DNA of 64,000 nucleotides from Pyronema omphalodes (Eukaryota > Ascomycota > Pezizomycetes > Pezizales > Pyronemataceae). The stretch is taken from contig JAJJXM010000009.1 in the NCBI GenBank assembly GCA_024516155.1, forward strand, positions 558,001-622,000. Direction: 5' to 3'. Shown one piece after another: positions 24,173 through 34,961 of the stretch (its first letter is position 1; each line of letters begins with the position of its first letter). Made by a program: the position numbers and the translations under genes. Below the pieces are notes generated by a model. That model was not told where the DNA came from. It ran no database searches and saw only the letters and a list, made by a program, of their open reading frames with translations.

Positions 24173-27100
24173 ATGTCGGACTCCAAAGCGTCGCCTTTTT
24201 CTACCGGTGGTTCAGCGGCTTCCAGAGGTTCTCAGCCTATTGCAACGAACGCGAGAGGAATCCAAGGTACCACAGCTACCACCGAATCCGCGAGAAACTC
24301 CGCCGCCGGTGAACTCGTCCTCGAAAATAAGTTGGGAGATGCTCTAAGTCCCTATGTAGGTTTTTCCCATTTATGCAATACGGCTTCAGTCAGTTGTTCA
24401 GCAGCACATTATATGGTGGGGGCGGGGTAGCGGGACTGTAACCGCGGGCGACGACCTGGTTGATCTCTACCACGTTTCAGTGTCGCGATAGCTGTCGCAG
24501 TAGTCGCGGAAAGAAATCCAGAATGTTGTGCTAAATCTGATTGAAACAATAAGGTTCGCAGACACGCTACCAATCCAGTCCACTGGCAGCAGTGGTGTCC
24601 CGAAACACTTCAGTTGGCGAAGAAGCATAATCGGGTGTTGTTTGTCTCCATTGGATATGCAGCTTGTCATTGTAGGATTACCCCGCTGGTTCAGTTGTTT
24701 CCTTTTCCGATTCAATGCTAATATGGCGGTTCGTAGGGTGTCATGTAAGTGGAGTGCACATTGGATGACGGTAGAGGTGGGAGGTTGTGGTGTTTAACAT
24801 CGAGGCAGGTCATGGAGCGCGAGAGCTTCGAGAATGACGAGATTGCCAAGCTATTGAATGACAACTTTATCCCAGTTAAGGTTGACAGGTATGTCGAGTT
24901 CAGTTGAATGCGGGTATTGCGTGTTGGATCGGTAAGTGCGGAATGGCTAACTTGATTTGTCTGTAGGGAGGAACGACCGGATATTGACCGCATTTACATG
25001 AACTTCGTACGCTGCGTATCTTCGACGGAAGCTCGAAAGCTATTCTAACCAGTTATATAGGTCGAGGCTACAACAGGATCCGGAGGTTGGCCGCTAAACG
25101 TTTTCCTTACACCGGACCTTAAGCCCGTATTTGGAGGTACCTACTGGCCGGGACCAGAATCCGTTAGCACCGCCGACTTTGCGGTTACGTTTCAGAGTGT
25201 CCTCGAGAAGGTCGCAACAACATGGGAGGAGCAGCCGACGAAATTCCTCGCATCTGCCGAAGAGATTCTATTACGTCTAGAAGAGTTTACCGATGAGGGA
25301 TTGAAGGGCACTGGTGATGATGAGGAGGAGACTCTGGATCTTGACCTGCTGGAAGAGGCATTCACTCAGTTCAATCAGAGATACGATCCTGTACATGGTG
25401 GATTTGGACGTATGTTTCGTCACATTTCAATGGTTATCAATACGCTAAATGAAATTTGTAGTTCCTCCCAAATTCCCGCTTCCAGTCAAGTTGGCCTTGT
25501 TGCTTCGCATGGGCGTATTCCCCGAGACTGTTAGAGACATTATCGGAAAGCAGGAATGCTTAATTGCACAGGAGATGGCCATCACGACCTTAGTGGTATG
25601 CACCTATTATATTTTGGTCATCCGATATCACTAATACGTTTCAGAACATGGCTCGGGGTGGTATTCATGATCAGATCGGACGCGGATTCTCCCGTTACTC
25701 GGTAACTGCGGACTGGAGCTTACCACACTTTGAAAAGATGCTCTACGACAATGCACAGCTCCTCGGCGTCTACTTGGATGCATACCTTGTGACTGGTGAC
25801 AGCTACCTCCTAGAGACCGCTATCAGCACAGCAGACTACCTCTGCGATGACGCTTTGAGGAACCCTGCTGGTGGATTCTACTCATCAGAGGGTGCTGACT
25901 CTCTCTACCGCAAAACCGACACTGAGAAGAGAGGTAAGGTAATCATGAGTGATTTTTCATGAATAAATCTAACAATCCACAGAGGGAGCCTTCTACGTCT
26001 GGACACGGAGAGAGTTCGACATCATCTTGGGAGAACAAGAGTCATCAATCTGCGCCGCATACTGGAATGTTCATAGCGATGGAAACGTGGCCACCGAGGA
26101 CGATCAACACGACGAATTCCTCGATCAGAACTGCCTGATGGTTTCAACCTCTATCGAGCAGCTCAGCGAGACTTATGGTATGAGCAAAGAGCAAATCAAT
26201 ACTATTCTTCAGGAGGGCCGAAGGAAGCTTCTCGAACACCGCAATAAGGAGAGACCGAGACCCAGCTTGGACAATAAGATCATTACTTCATGGAACGGAT
26301 TGGCTATTGCTACTCTCTCGAGAGCTGCTGCTGTTCTTCAATCTATCGACCCAACGCGCAGTAAGAACTGTGTTGATAGTGCTAAGGCTGCTGCTGCATT
26401 CATCAGAAAGAACTTGTACGATGAGAGCACCCGCCGTCTCAAGCGCGCCTTCCGTGAAACTCCCGGCACTGGACCAGCGTTCGCAGACGACTACGCTTAC
26501 ATGATCCACGGACTTCTCTCCCTTTATGAGGCCACATTTGACGCCTCTTTCTTGAAGTGGGCCGTCACATTACAGGAGTCCATGATCGATTTGTTCCTTG
26601 ACACTGAGCTAGGAGGGTTCTTTGTCAGCGAAAAGTCCATGAACGACTTGATTCTACGCTTGAAGGATGGTTAGTTTTTTTCCCGGTTATACTTTGGTAA
26701 AATCTACTAATAAAACCGCAGGTCTCGACTCACAGGAGCCCTCCACGAACGGTATCGCTGCAGACAACCTCTACAGATTAAGCTCTATGCTCGGTGACCA
26801 GCGATACGCCAAGTACGCTTGGAGAACTTGCACTGCGTTCTCCGCTGAGATTCTTGAACACCCCAGCATGTTTGCTTCTCACATGACTTCTATTGTTTCT
26901 GCCAATATGGGCATGCGTTCCATCGTCATTGTTGGAAAGGAGGAGGATGCCGAGGTTCAAGCACAGTTGAAGACCCTCCGGTCAAAGCTACTTACCAACA
27001 CCACTGTTGTTCACATATACCCTGGAATTGAGAACACGGCAGAGGGCAAGTGGTTACTCGATACCAACTCGACGTTGAAAGCACAGCTCGATGCCTACAA

Positions 27101-27188
27101 GGATAAGCCAATGGCACAGGTTTGCCAAGGTCAGAAGTGTTTAAATGCGTTTGATATGTCGGAGCTTGAGAAGGCGCTGAAACGATAG
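24173..27188 (+). CDS. DUF255 / SSP411-type thioredoxin-fold protein (SPATA20/YyaL family)
   Basis: Member of the DUF255 family (human SPATA20, bacterial YyaL): an N-terminal thioredoxin-like domain joined to an alpha/alpha six-barrel resembling cellobiose epimerases; biochemical role unsettled. Model, ten exons: 24173-24355, 24554-24671, 24737-24744, 24809-24888, 24967-25006, 25061-25409, 25462-25595, 25645-25933, 25983-26669, 26722-27188; 784 aa, normal for the family. NPVHWQQW is at 68-75, the redox motif C99-H-W-C102, then [36 protein letters not shown] and GGTYWPG. The barrel region has [34 protein letters not shown] and the TSWNGLAI and [13 protein letters not shown] motifs. The third exon is an 8-nt microexon, required to build the CHWCHV motif. 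All introns are GT-AG. Confidence 0.9.
24737..24744 (+). other. 8-nt microexon (exon 3 of the DUF255 gene)
   Basis: The sequence ggtgtcat is flanked by cgtag and gtaagt, between introns of 65 nt (24672-24736) and 64 nt (24745-24808). It completes the split Trp codon (t+gg) and adds Cys and His, giving CHWCHVMERESF exactly as in the family. Without it the second catalytic cysteine is missing and the frame shifts. Confidence 0.88.
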
Positions 27189-27884
27189 GATAATTGATAC
27201 CATTGTTTGGGGTTAAGGTTGCTTTACTTGTATTTACATGAGTCCTTTTGCTTTGATATCACCCGCATCTGGTTGTTGTAAAGAGAGGATTTTGTTACGC
27301 TACTTTTCTCAGCACGTACTATTTCTATATTGCGGGTGGATCGATACCAGGTGGTTATTATATCTTCTTTTTTTTTATCGGGCTCTTATTTGTACAGCTC
27401 GTTTAATGAGGCTATGTCGGCTACTTTCAATTGATACCGCCGTTCAAGGCTTCTCAGTTTTGCACTTCTGGTTGCACAATTCACCAGTGATGACTAACGA
27501 GTGATAAAATGAGAACATACTAAGACTCGACGTGCCCGCCAGCGCGTGATGCATCTCGAGTCACTCGATTCAACCGTTTCTAGTCACGAAGCGAGTGACG
27601 CCATTAGTAATAACCTCCGAAGTTAGAACATCCCAGCATCATCGCGAATTCAGTCTTACCAATGTTTCGCCACACGCCCATATATCGCACGTTTGTGCAC
27701 CCACCGCACTCCCACGCTCTCTCTCCACGAAACATCACCTGAAACTTCAACTCGCTTACTTGCGAGAGCTTCTCACTACTCAACCCTTCGTTACCGTACA
27801 AACCTTCGCGGTCGAAAGTCGCAAAGTTTCAAAGTTCAAAAGTTCCAAAGCTTCAAATCAGCACAACGAATACCCACCACCGAG
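27189..27884. other. Intergenic, DUF255 gene to WLM gene
   Basis: It contains the 3' UTR of the DUF255 gene and the 5' region of the WLM gene. An in-frame ATG at 27693 would extend the WLM protein by 64 residues of Ser/Thr-rich, non-conserved-looking sequence. A tcaaagttcaaaagttccaaag repeat-like stretch (aagttcaaa units) lies just before 27860. Nothing else is recognised. Confidence 0.5.
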
Positions 27885-28538
27885 ATGCCTCCCATCCCTC
27901 CTGCGCGCCCCGCCGCTCAACGCCACAACGATAGCCAGTACACATTCACCACTCTCCGCCCGCTTCCGCATCTCCCTGATCCAAAACGCAGTCTCGACTA
28001 CCTCGAGCGTCTCCGAAATGATGCCGGAATCAAAGCCGTTATGAAAAAATACAAATGGACAGTCGGAGTATTAGCGGAAATGGAGCCCATTGGCAACACC
28101 GATATGAACGGCAAGACACTGGGGAAAAACTGGAATAAAGGCGCTATGATAGAGATTAGGTTAAGAACTGATGATTATGGTGGTTATAGACATTATAATA
28201 CTGTCAGGAAAACTATGGCTCATGAATTGGCTCATATGGTACATTCGGACCATGATGCAAAGTTTTGGGAGTTGTGTAATAAGTTGGAGAGGGAGATTGA
28301 AAGCGGGGATTGGAGATCGGGTGGAAGGGCTCTCACTAATGAGGTGTTTTATGAGCCCCCTCCACAGCCGGAGGAGAAGAAGGAGACTTGGAAGGGTGGG
28401 GTGCAAAGATTGGGGGGTGCAAGCCCGGCTGTGATACAGCAGGACGCTGCAGTGAGGGAAAAGACACCGGCGGAATTGAGGAGGGAGATCATGGCGAAGG
28501 CGGCGGAGGAGAGGATGAAGAAGTTGCAAGGAAAGTAG
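27885..28538 (+). CDS. WLM-domain (Wss1-like) metalloprotease
   Basis: Single-exon gene, 217 aa from the ATG at 27885. The WLM domain is a zincin related to SprT/Wss1, proteases that cleave DNA-protein crosslinks or act on ubiquitin/SUMO-linked substrates. The domain spans about residues 18-140, with the zinc motif H113-E114-L-A-H117 and third ligand H123 in HELAHMVHSDHDAKFWEL; the downstream Phe/Trp is also conserved. The upstream WTVGVLAEMEP and GMNGKTLG-like segments are typical. The C-terminal third is Pro/Glu/Lys-rich, ending in a short amphipathic helix (AELRREIMAKAAEERMKKL). I see no SHP box or clear SUMO-interacting motif, so it is shorter than Wss1. The start is uncertain: an in-frame ATG at 27693 also exists, but the region between reads as a 5' UTR. 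Confidence 0.8.
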   Translation: MPPIPPARPAAQRHNDSQYTFTTLRPLPHLPDPKRSLDYLERLRNDAGIKAVMKKYKWTVGVLAEMEPIGNTDMNGKTLGKNWNKGAMIEIRLRTDDYGGYRHYNTVRKTMAHELAHMVHSDHDAKFWELCNKLEREIESGDWRSGGRALTNEVFYEPPPQPEEKKETWKGGVQRLGGASPAVIQQDAAVREKTPAELRREIMAKAAEERMKKLQGK

Positions 28539-29153
28539 GATGTGCAGCTGGTGAGACTCGGGATCTACAATAGGATTATGGATATCATAGGAGTTTTTGT
28601 TAAATGGTGTTGGGGTTTGTTTAGTAGTTTGATCTCCATGATTTTTAAATGGTTTATTTAAATACGGGAATTTGTAATGCATTTGTCTGAAAAATCACGG
28701 TGCGTTATGTGCGGATGATCGAAGTGCTCAGTGAACATCGTTATCAAAGTGTCCGTTCCCCGCGTTAGGCTAGAGATAAACTCGATGTCTTATTTTACGT
28801 GTGTCAGAATTCGGGTGTTAAGCATCTTGGTGTGTCCTCTGTAAGGCCCTTAACCGTGTTGCGGTGACTAATGCCCAACGCCAAAGATAAAAATCAACGC
28901 TGACTTATCACATTCGCGCCTAATATAGCGCCGTAGCCGCGTCCCCAAAAATACTCACTCCCGAGGTAATATTTATCATTTCTGCCCAGGGATAGCCGCC
29001 GCCCAATCATTTTCGCCTCATTCAACGGATCACGCATTGGCCGTAGTGGTTCACCGTCCGCTTTTCTCCGTCTTGTTTCTGCTAATTAACCACACCTAAC
29101 CAACACCACCACCGTCCACCACTCCCCACCAATCTCCCCTCAGATCCATCGAG
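28539..29153. promoter_or_regulatory. Intergenic / QCR2 promoter region
   Basis: About 615 bp containing the WLM 3' flank and the QCR2 promoter. A CCAAT box is at 29003-29007, and a C/A-rich (ccaccacc) leader runs directly up to the start codon. No further gene is seen. Confidence 0.45.
29003..29007 (+). promoter_or_regulatory. CCAAT box upstream of QCR2
   Basis: CCAAT lies 147 bp before the QCR2 ATG, inside gcccaatcat. Fungal respiratory genes are commonly controlled by the CCAAT-binding HAP complex, so position and context fit. A five-base motif alone is weak evidence. Confidence 0.35.
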
Positions 29154-30639
29154 ATGCTCGCTCGGTCAACTATCGCTCGGGGACTCCCCCAGAAAATCGC
29201 CAGCCGGGGTATGGCTTCCGCCGCTGCGCACCCGTTCCACTACTCCGTCGGCGATGCGGCAGGTGTTAAGGTCGCTTCTCGGGACGACAACGGACCGACT
29301 ACCACTTTGGCTGTCGTTGTTCGCGGAGGAAGCAGATACGAGACCGCCCCTGGTCTTGCCCACGGATTGGCCAACTTCGCTTTCAAGGTACCGACGCTTG
29401 ATGGAGGGGTGTGGAATTGTTGGATATGTTAGCAGAGGCTGATTGGGATATCAATGATTGTCAGAACACCACCCGGCGCTCGGCATTGCGGTTGCAGAGA
29501 GAGTCTGAGTTGCTCGGAGGATCTTTCAACTCTTCTCTTTCCCGCGAGAACATCGTATTGAAGGCTAAGTTCCTTCGTGGCGACTTGCCCTACTTCGTGG
29601 AAGCTCTCGGCGATGTCTTGACCAACAGCAAGTACCTCAGTAAGCCAGCCGAATCACCAAATTCTCTACATATCCGTCTGACGTTTCCCCAGGCTACGAG
29701 TTCAACGAGGAGGTTGCCCCCGTTATGGTTGCCGAACTCCAGAACTTCGCCCGCGACCCCGCCGCCATTGCTCTCGAGAACGCCCACAACGTTGCCTTCC
29801 ACACCGGACTCGGTGGACACCGTCTTGCTCTTACCCCCAAGCTCAACTCCAGCTTGATCGGCTCCTACGCCAAGCAGGTTTACCAGAAGGGTAACATTGC
29901 CGTTGTTGCCTCCGGCGCCGCCCAGGCCGATGTCCAGAAGTGGACTGGAGAGTTCTTCGGTGGACTCCAGGCTGGTAACGGTGTCTCCTCTGGAGAGACC
30001 AAGTACTACGGAGGTGAGAACCGCACCTACAGCGCTGCTGGCAACGCCATGGTCATCGCTTTCCCCGGATCTTCCAAGGCCGAGCAGACCGTCCTTGCCT
30101 ACCTTCTCGGAGGTGAGGCTTCCACCAAGTGGAACATCGGAACTTCCATTCTCTCCCAGGCCGTTGGACAGTTGTCCGGTGTTAAGGCTGTTGCCCGCCA
30201 CACCACCTACTCTGACGCCGGTCTCCTTACCATCACCGTCACTGGACCCCAGGGATCCCTTGCCGCTGCCGGAAAGGCCGTTGTCGAGGCTGTCAACGGA
30301 CTTGCCAACGTCAACGCTGAGACCGTCAAGAAGGCCATCAACCAGGCCAAGTTCGACGCTTACGCCGGTGCCGAGGACCGCTCCGCTGGATTGGAGTTCG
30401 TTGGTCAGAGCTTGATTGCCTCTGGCAAGGCTCCCCAGACCGAGGAGGTCGTTAAGGCTTTGGAGGCTGTCTCTGTTGAGTCCGTTAAGAAGGTCAGTTT
30501 CCCCGATGGTTTTGGTTAATTTGCTGATCCTAACGATTTGTAGGCTGTCGCTGCCATCCTTAAGGGCAAGGCCACCTACACTGCCGTCGGTGACCTTCAC
30601 TACCTTCCCTTCGCTTCCGACATTGGATTGCAGGTGTAA
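29154..30639 (+). CDS. QCR2: Cytochrome bc1 complex core protein 2 (Qcr2)
   Basis: Core subunit 2 of mitochondrial ubiquinol-cytochrome c reductase (complex III), on the matrix side; an M16-peptidase-fold protein without protease activity. Model: exons 29154-29387, 29465-29639, 29693-30492 and 30544-30639, 434 aa. The N-terminus ([26 protein letters not shown]) is an Arg/Ser-rich matrix-targeting presequence. [20 protein letters not shown] is the region that in active M16 enzymes carries HxxEH; the zinc ligands are absent, as expected for Qcr2. The second half has [19 protein letters not shown] and ends ASDIGLQV, a typical Qcr2 C-terminus. Third-codon positions are strongly C-biased (many GCC, ACC, GTC), as in highly expressed fungal genes and unlike its neighbours. 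Confidence 0.92.
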
Positions 30640-31050
30640 GGATTTGATTAATTTTTGATGATTAGAGTGGTGGGAATGGAATATACCGTGTCATGATTAG
30701 CCAAGGAAACGGACGTCATGATAAAAATGGAATAGAGTCGGGAGAGTTGGTTCGGCGTGTAGTTGTTATTCAAAACCTCTGTACAGATTGTCTTTCATAT
30801 GTTGTCATTTCAAACAAGCCTGCCCCAAAAGTTTTGCCATGTGTAGTGCGTATATCAAATTCATCGGCATGTTCAATTCAGCAACATATATCCACTTTTT
30901 GGTTTGGTTGATTGAAGCCGTCATCGAGCATGAATTCGGGTGATGGGCCGGGGTACGTTCTTGGCGATGAGCCGCAAACCTCCAGCATAGCTCGCCGTTG
31001 CTCGGCAGTTACGCAGTTGCTCAAGAAACACAACACACGCTTCTTTCCTG
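30640..31050. other. Intergenic, QCR2 to VPS11
   Basis: QCR2 3' UTR and VPS11 upstream region, 411 bp. No coding frame or recognised regulatory motif. Confidence 0.5.
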
Positions 31051-34000
31051 ATGGCGCTGACTTCAGTACTGATATCGCTTCCCCGACGTGACCGATCGCA
31101 TGCTGACAGTCAAACCATAGTGGAAATCCTTCAACTTCTTTACCGTAACACCTGTTCAGCCGGCTGTGGAAGAGGGAGCGGAAGCTGCTCCGCCGTTGTT
31201 CCAGGTCCCTAGCTTTCGGCCCTCACAACCTCAAGTCTCGCCGTTGACTGGTGCCTAGGATGTTGATATAACCTCCATTACTACCGGCTCCGACAATCTA
31301 TTCATAGGAACCTCAGATGGCAAAGTCCACGTCGTCAATTCCTCGTTCAAAATCGTGCGCACGTTCTCGACACATGAGGTGGGGTTTACACAAAGCGGCG
31401 GAGCTATCACGCATATGAAGCAGATCGAAGGAACGAGTCTTTTGGTTACCATCAGTGAAGACCTAAGCTCTGAACCTGTTCTGAAGGTCTGGGCTCTGGA
31501 TAAGTTGGAGAAGAAGACAGGAGAACCAAGGTGTCAGAGCTCGTTGACGGTTAATAATGGAAGAAAGCAATTTCCGGTAAGGTCATTGCGCGTTCAGCCT
31601 GGGGAACAATAACTGATCATGGGTACATTTTTCTATAGACTACCGCTTTTGCAACAACTCCCGCTCTCGGTACTGTTGCGGTTGGATTCGCAAATGGTAG
31701 CATTACCTTGATCAGAGGAGACCTTATCCATGATCGCGGAACGAAACAGAGAATTATTTTTGAGAGCGAGGAACCAATTACAAACCTCTGCTTTTCACCT
31801 CCAGGTGCGGTCGGTAAACGTCACAGACATCATGCGCATGCTACTGAGGGTGGAGAGACCCTCTACGTTTCGACTACTGCTAGGATTCTCACGTTGTCCA
31901 CTCTGGGCAAGAGCAATCACCCTCCGAGAATTCTGGACAACCACGGCTGTGGAGTAGGATGTATGACACCGGCACTTGACTATGGTTCGGAAGATAGCAT
32001 TCTCCACGAAGGTGGAGATGTTGTGGTCGCTAGGGACGACGCACTATATTTCTACGGACCCAATGGACGAGGTGCCTGTTATTCCTATGAAGGACCCAAA
32101 CAGCTCGTTAAAATCTTCAAAAACTACATCGCTCTGATATCACCCCCTGCTTCGAAACCATCGACTGCTGTTGCTGGAAACAGAACTGGTGGTGTCTCGG
32201 AAACTCTCAAGCGACTTGTCGGAAAGGCACCTGCTAACGCCACTGCTGACGACCTGTTCGAGTTTACGAAGTTCACCCTGCTCGACACCGAGCTCAAATT
32301 CATTGCACATTCAGACCGAGTTGTCTCTGGTGCTAGAGATATTTTCAGCTCCTGGGGCGATTTCTTTGTCCTTGCACTAGACGGAACGCTTTACCGCTAT
32401 CATGAAGTTAGTCTTCAGGAAAAGCTTGATATTCTCTACGCCAGAAATTTGTTCGTATTGGCTATCAATTTGGCACAGAAGGCTGGAGTCAGTGACAACA
32501 AGCTTCGCGGGATCTACAGACGGTATGCGGATTACCAGTACGGAAAGGGCGATTATGATGGGTCTATGCAATGGTATATCAAGGCGCTCGGACCAGCAAA
32601 TGAGGGAGGTGTTAGCACTGTTATCAGAAAGTTCTTGGATACTCAGAGGATTCATAATCTTATCGAGTACCTTGAAGAGCTCCATAAGCATGACTGTGCT
32701 ACGTCAGACCACACTACGCTGCTACTCAACTGTTATGCCAAGTTGAAAGATATCAACAAACTACAGGCATTTATTACACAGGCGGATGCTGGTCTAAAGT
32801 TCGATGTCGATACTGCCATTGCTATGTGCAGACAGGCGGGTTACTACGAACAGGCAGTCTACCTTGCAGAGAAACAACAGGAGCATGACATTGTGGTCAG
32901 CATCATGGTCGAAAACTTAGAGCGGACAAGTGATGCTTTGCTCTATATCCAACGATTAGAGCCAGAGTATGCTTACTCTAATCTAATGAAGTACGCAAGA
33001 ATATTCCTGGACAAGCAACCGCAGCGAACAACTGGTCTCATGGTTGAATACTACACCGGAAGATACGTTCCCATGAAGAAGGACCTACCGATGGAGCCGG
33101 TTGCCCCTGAACCAGTCCCACAGGATAGCGTCTTCCAGTCCTACCTGAACACCTCGTTATTGCAACAGCTTCCATACATGGGTACTTCCCAGACGAACAC
33201 ACCGTCGCAGAGTAATACTATGGCAACCACGGCCGCTACTACTTCCCCTGAAGAAGGAGCCGGAGCTATACCACTGCCATTACCGCCTAAGCCATACACT
33301 GTTCCCAAGCCTCGGACTGCTTTCTCATCATTTGTGGACCATCCCGTTGAGTTTATCGAGTTCCTCGAGAAGGTCTTGGATGATGGTGAAGCTACCGGAA
33401 AGCTCAGTGAGAACGATCGGGTCGATATCTACACCACTTTGTTTGAGATCTACCTTCAGAGAGCCAACTCGTGCAAGTCTAAGGAAGAGAAACGGTGGTG
33501 GGAAGCTAAGGCAAAGAAGATTATTGAGGCCAAAGAAGTAGGATTTTTGTAATCTTCCTAACAAGCATACAGCTAATGATTTTGATAGGCTTTGGTTGAC
33601 ACTAGTAATGTGCTACTACTCTCTCACCTGGCGGACTTCAAAGACGGTACCACACTTGTCCGAGAGAAGCAGGGCTTACGATTCGATATATTCCGCTCTT
33701 GTTGCTCGGCCGGTGACATTCCTGGTGCCATCAGGGCTTTGAAGAAATATGGTTCCGAGGAGCCAGAGCTTTATCCTGCTGCTCTGTCATACTTTACCAG
33801 TTCTCCTCAAATCCTTAGGGCTGTTGGTGAAGACGAATTGGCGAGAGTACTTAAGGTCATCGACGAACAGGGATTGATGAAGCCACTGCAAGTTGTTCAG
33901 ACTCTAGGTAGCAATGGTGTAGCTACCGTTGGTATGGTAAAGAAATACCTTGGTGACACCATTGAGAGGGAGAGGAAAGAGATTCAGCAGGCAAGCTATT

Positions 34001-34424
34001 TAACTCATATTGTAACCGGAAATCAGGCTAACGGAGACTTCAGAACCGCAAGATGATCGAAACCTACCGTCAAGAAACTACTAAGAAGGCTGCAGAAATT
34101 GCAGAGGTTGGCTCCAAGCCAACTGTCTTCCAGGCTCAGCGTTGCCAGGCATGTGGTCTTCAATTGGATCTTCCCACGGTACACTTCTTGTGTAAACACT
34201 CGTTCCACCAGAGGTGTCTCAATGCTGTGGATGGTGAAAACCTGGAGTGTATCACTTGTGGTCCCACAAATCAGACTATCAGAACTCTTAAGCGTACTCA
34301 GGATGAGGCAGCTGAGAGACATGATCGGTTCAAGATGTTGTTAGATGCTGAAGGAAAGGATAAGTTTGGTGTTGTTAGCGATTTCTTTGGAAAGGGTGTA
34401 ATGGCAGCTCCTCCGCTGTTGTAA
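31051..34424 (+). CDS. VPS11: Vacuolar sorting protein 11 (Vps11/Pep5), HOPS/CORVET subunit
   Basis: Shared core subunit of the HOPS and CORVET tethering complexes, which drive endosome and vacuole fusion. Model: exons 31051-31065, 31121-31204, 31259-31576, 31639-33537, 33589-33990 and 34044-34424; 1032 aa. Exon 1 codes only five residues, giving MALTSWKSFNFF across the junction, a good match to fungal Vps11 starts. An N-terminal beta-propeller (to about residue 350) includes GSDNLFIGTSDGKVHVV and GFANGSITLIRGDLIHDRG. An alpha-solenoid follows with the clathrin-repeat-like CYAKLKDINKLQAFI. The C-terminal RING-H2 has ligands C940, C943, C956, H958, H961, C964, C975 and C978. Intron 5 (33991-34043) starts GC instead of GT. 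Intron 2 is 54 nt with a weak donor (gtccct). Confidence 0.93.
33991..34043 (+). other. GC-AG intron 5 of VPS11
   Basis: Exon ends cag, intron starts gcaagc, has a ctaac branch site near its 3' end, and finishes cttcag. Splicing it out gives KEIQQNRKMIETYRQET, continuous with the Vps11 coiled-coil before the RING. The only internal GT donor that keeps the frame would leave a 32-nt intron, too short to be likely. Confidence 0.8.
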
Positions 34425-34961
34425 TTCGATATCTCTGCGTGACGTTGTTTATGATTTTATGAGGGGTAATTTTGGCGTTTGTTTGTGGATGCTGTATGTA
34501 ATTCTTCAATTCATTTTCGTAGCTTTGATATTCCAAATGCAGTGCCTGGGGCCTGGCCGAGTAGTACAAGCGGGCCGGGTTTTGGCTCAAGCTCAATACG
34601 GCTTGGCGTTTACTTGTCTTGTGGCATGTGCGGCTCACCTTAAGAGTACCAACTCTACGCGACAGCAAACCACTGACGCGCTTTACCTCCTCTTTCTTGC
34701 AACTCCAGTTTCTTCGTCGGACGAATTATAACACCTGTCCGGAAGCCAATCCCACTGGTTGAGTATCTTCCTGGCGGAACGTGTTTCTTGATAATACCGA
34801 CGGAAAGCTTAATAGCTTCGATCCTAATCTTTAAAACGCGTTAAACGGCAAGGCTACCCAGTATCCTCTCTCCCGACAACGACGTCTGTATTCGAGACCA
34901 CACCTCCACTACAGCCTCCATTATACAGTAAAGCGACATAGGTGTTCCTACACAAAAAAAT
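34425..34961. other. Intergenic, VPS11 to SPT16
   Basis: 537 bp holding the VPS11 3' UTR and the SPT16 promoter and leader. The SPT16 ATG follows an A-run (acacaaaaaaat). No gene is supported. Confidence 0.5.

Noticed and set aside
29590..30600. 336-codon open frame on the minus strand opposite QCR2
   Set aside because: It is the mirror of QCR2's C-biased third positions; its Gly/Leu/Ser/Val monotony is typical of antisense shadows.
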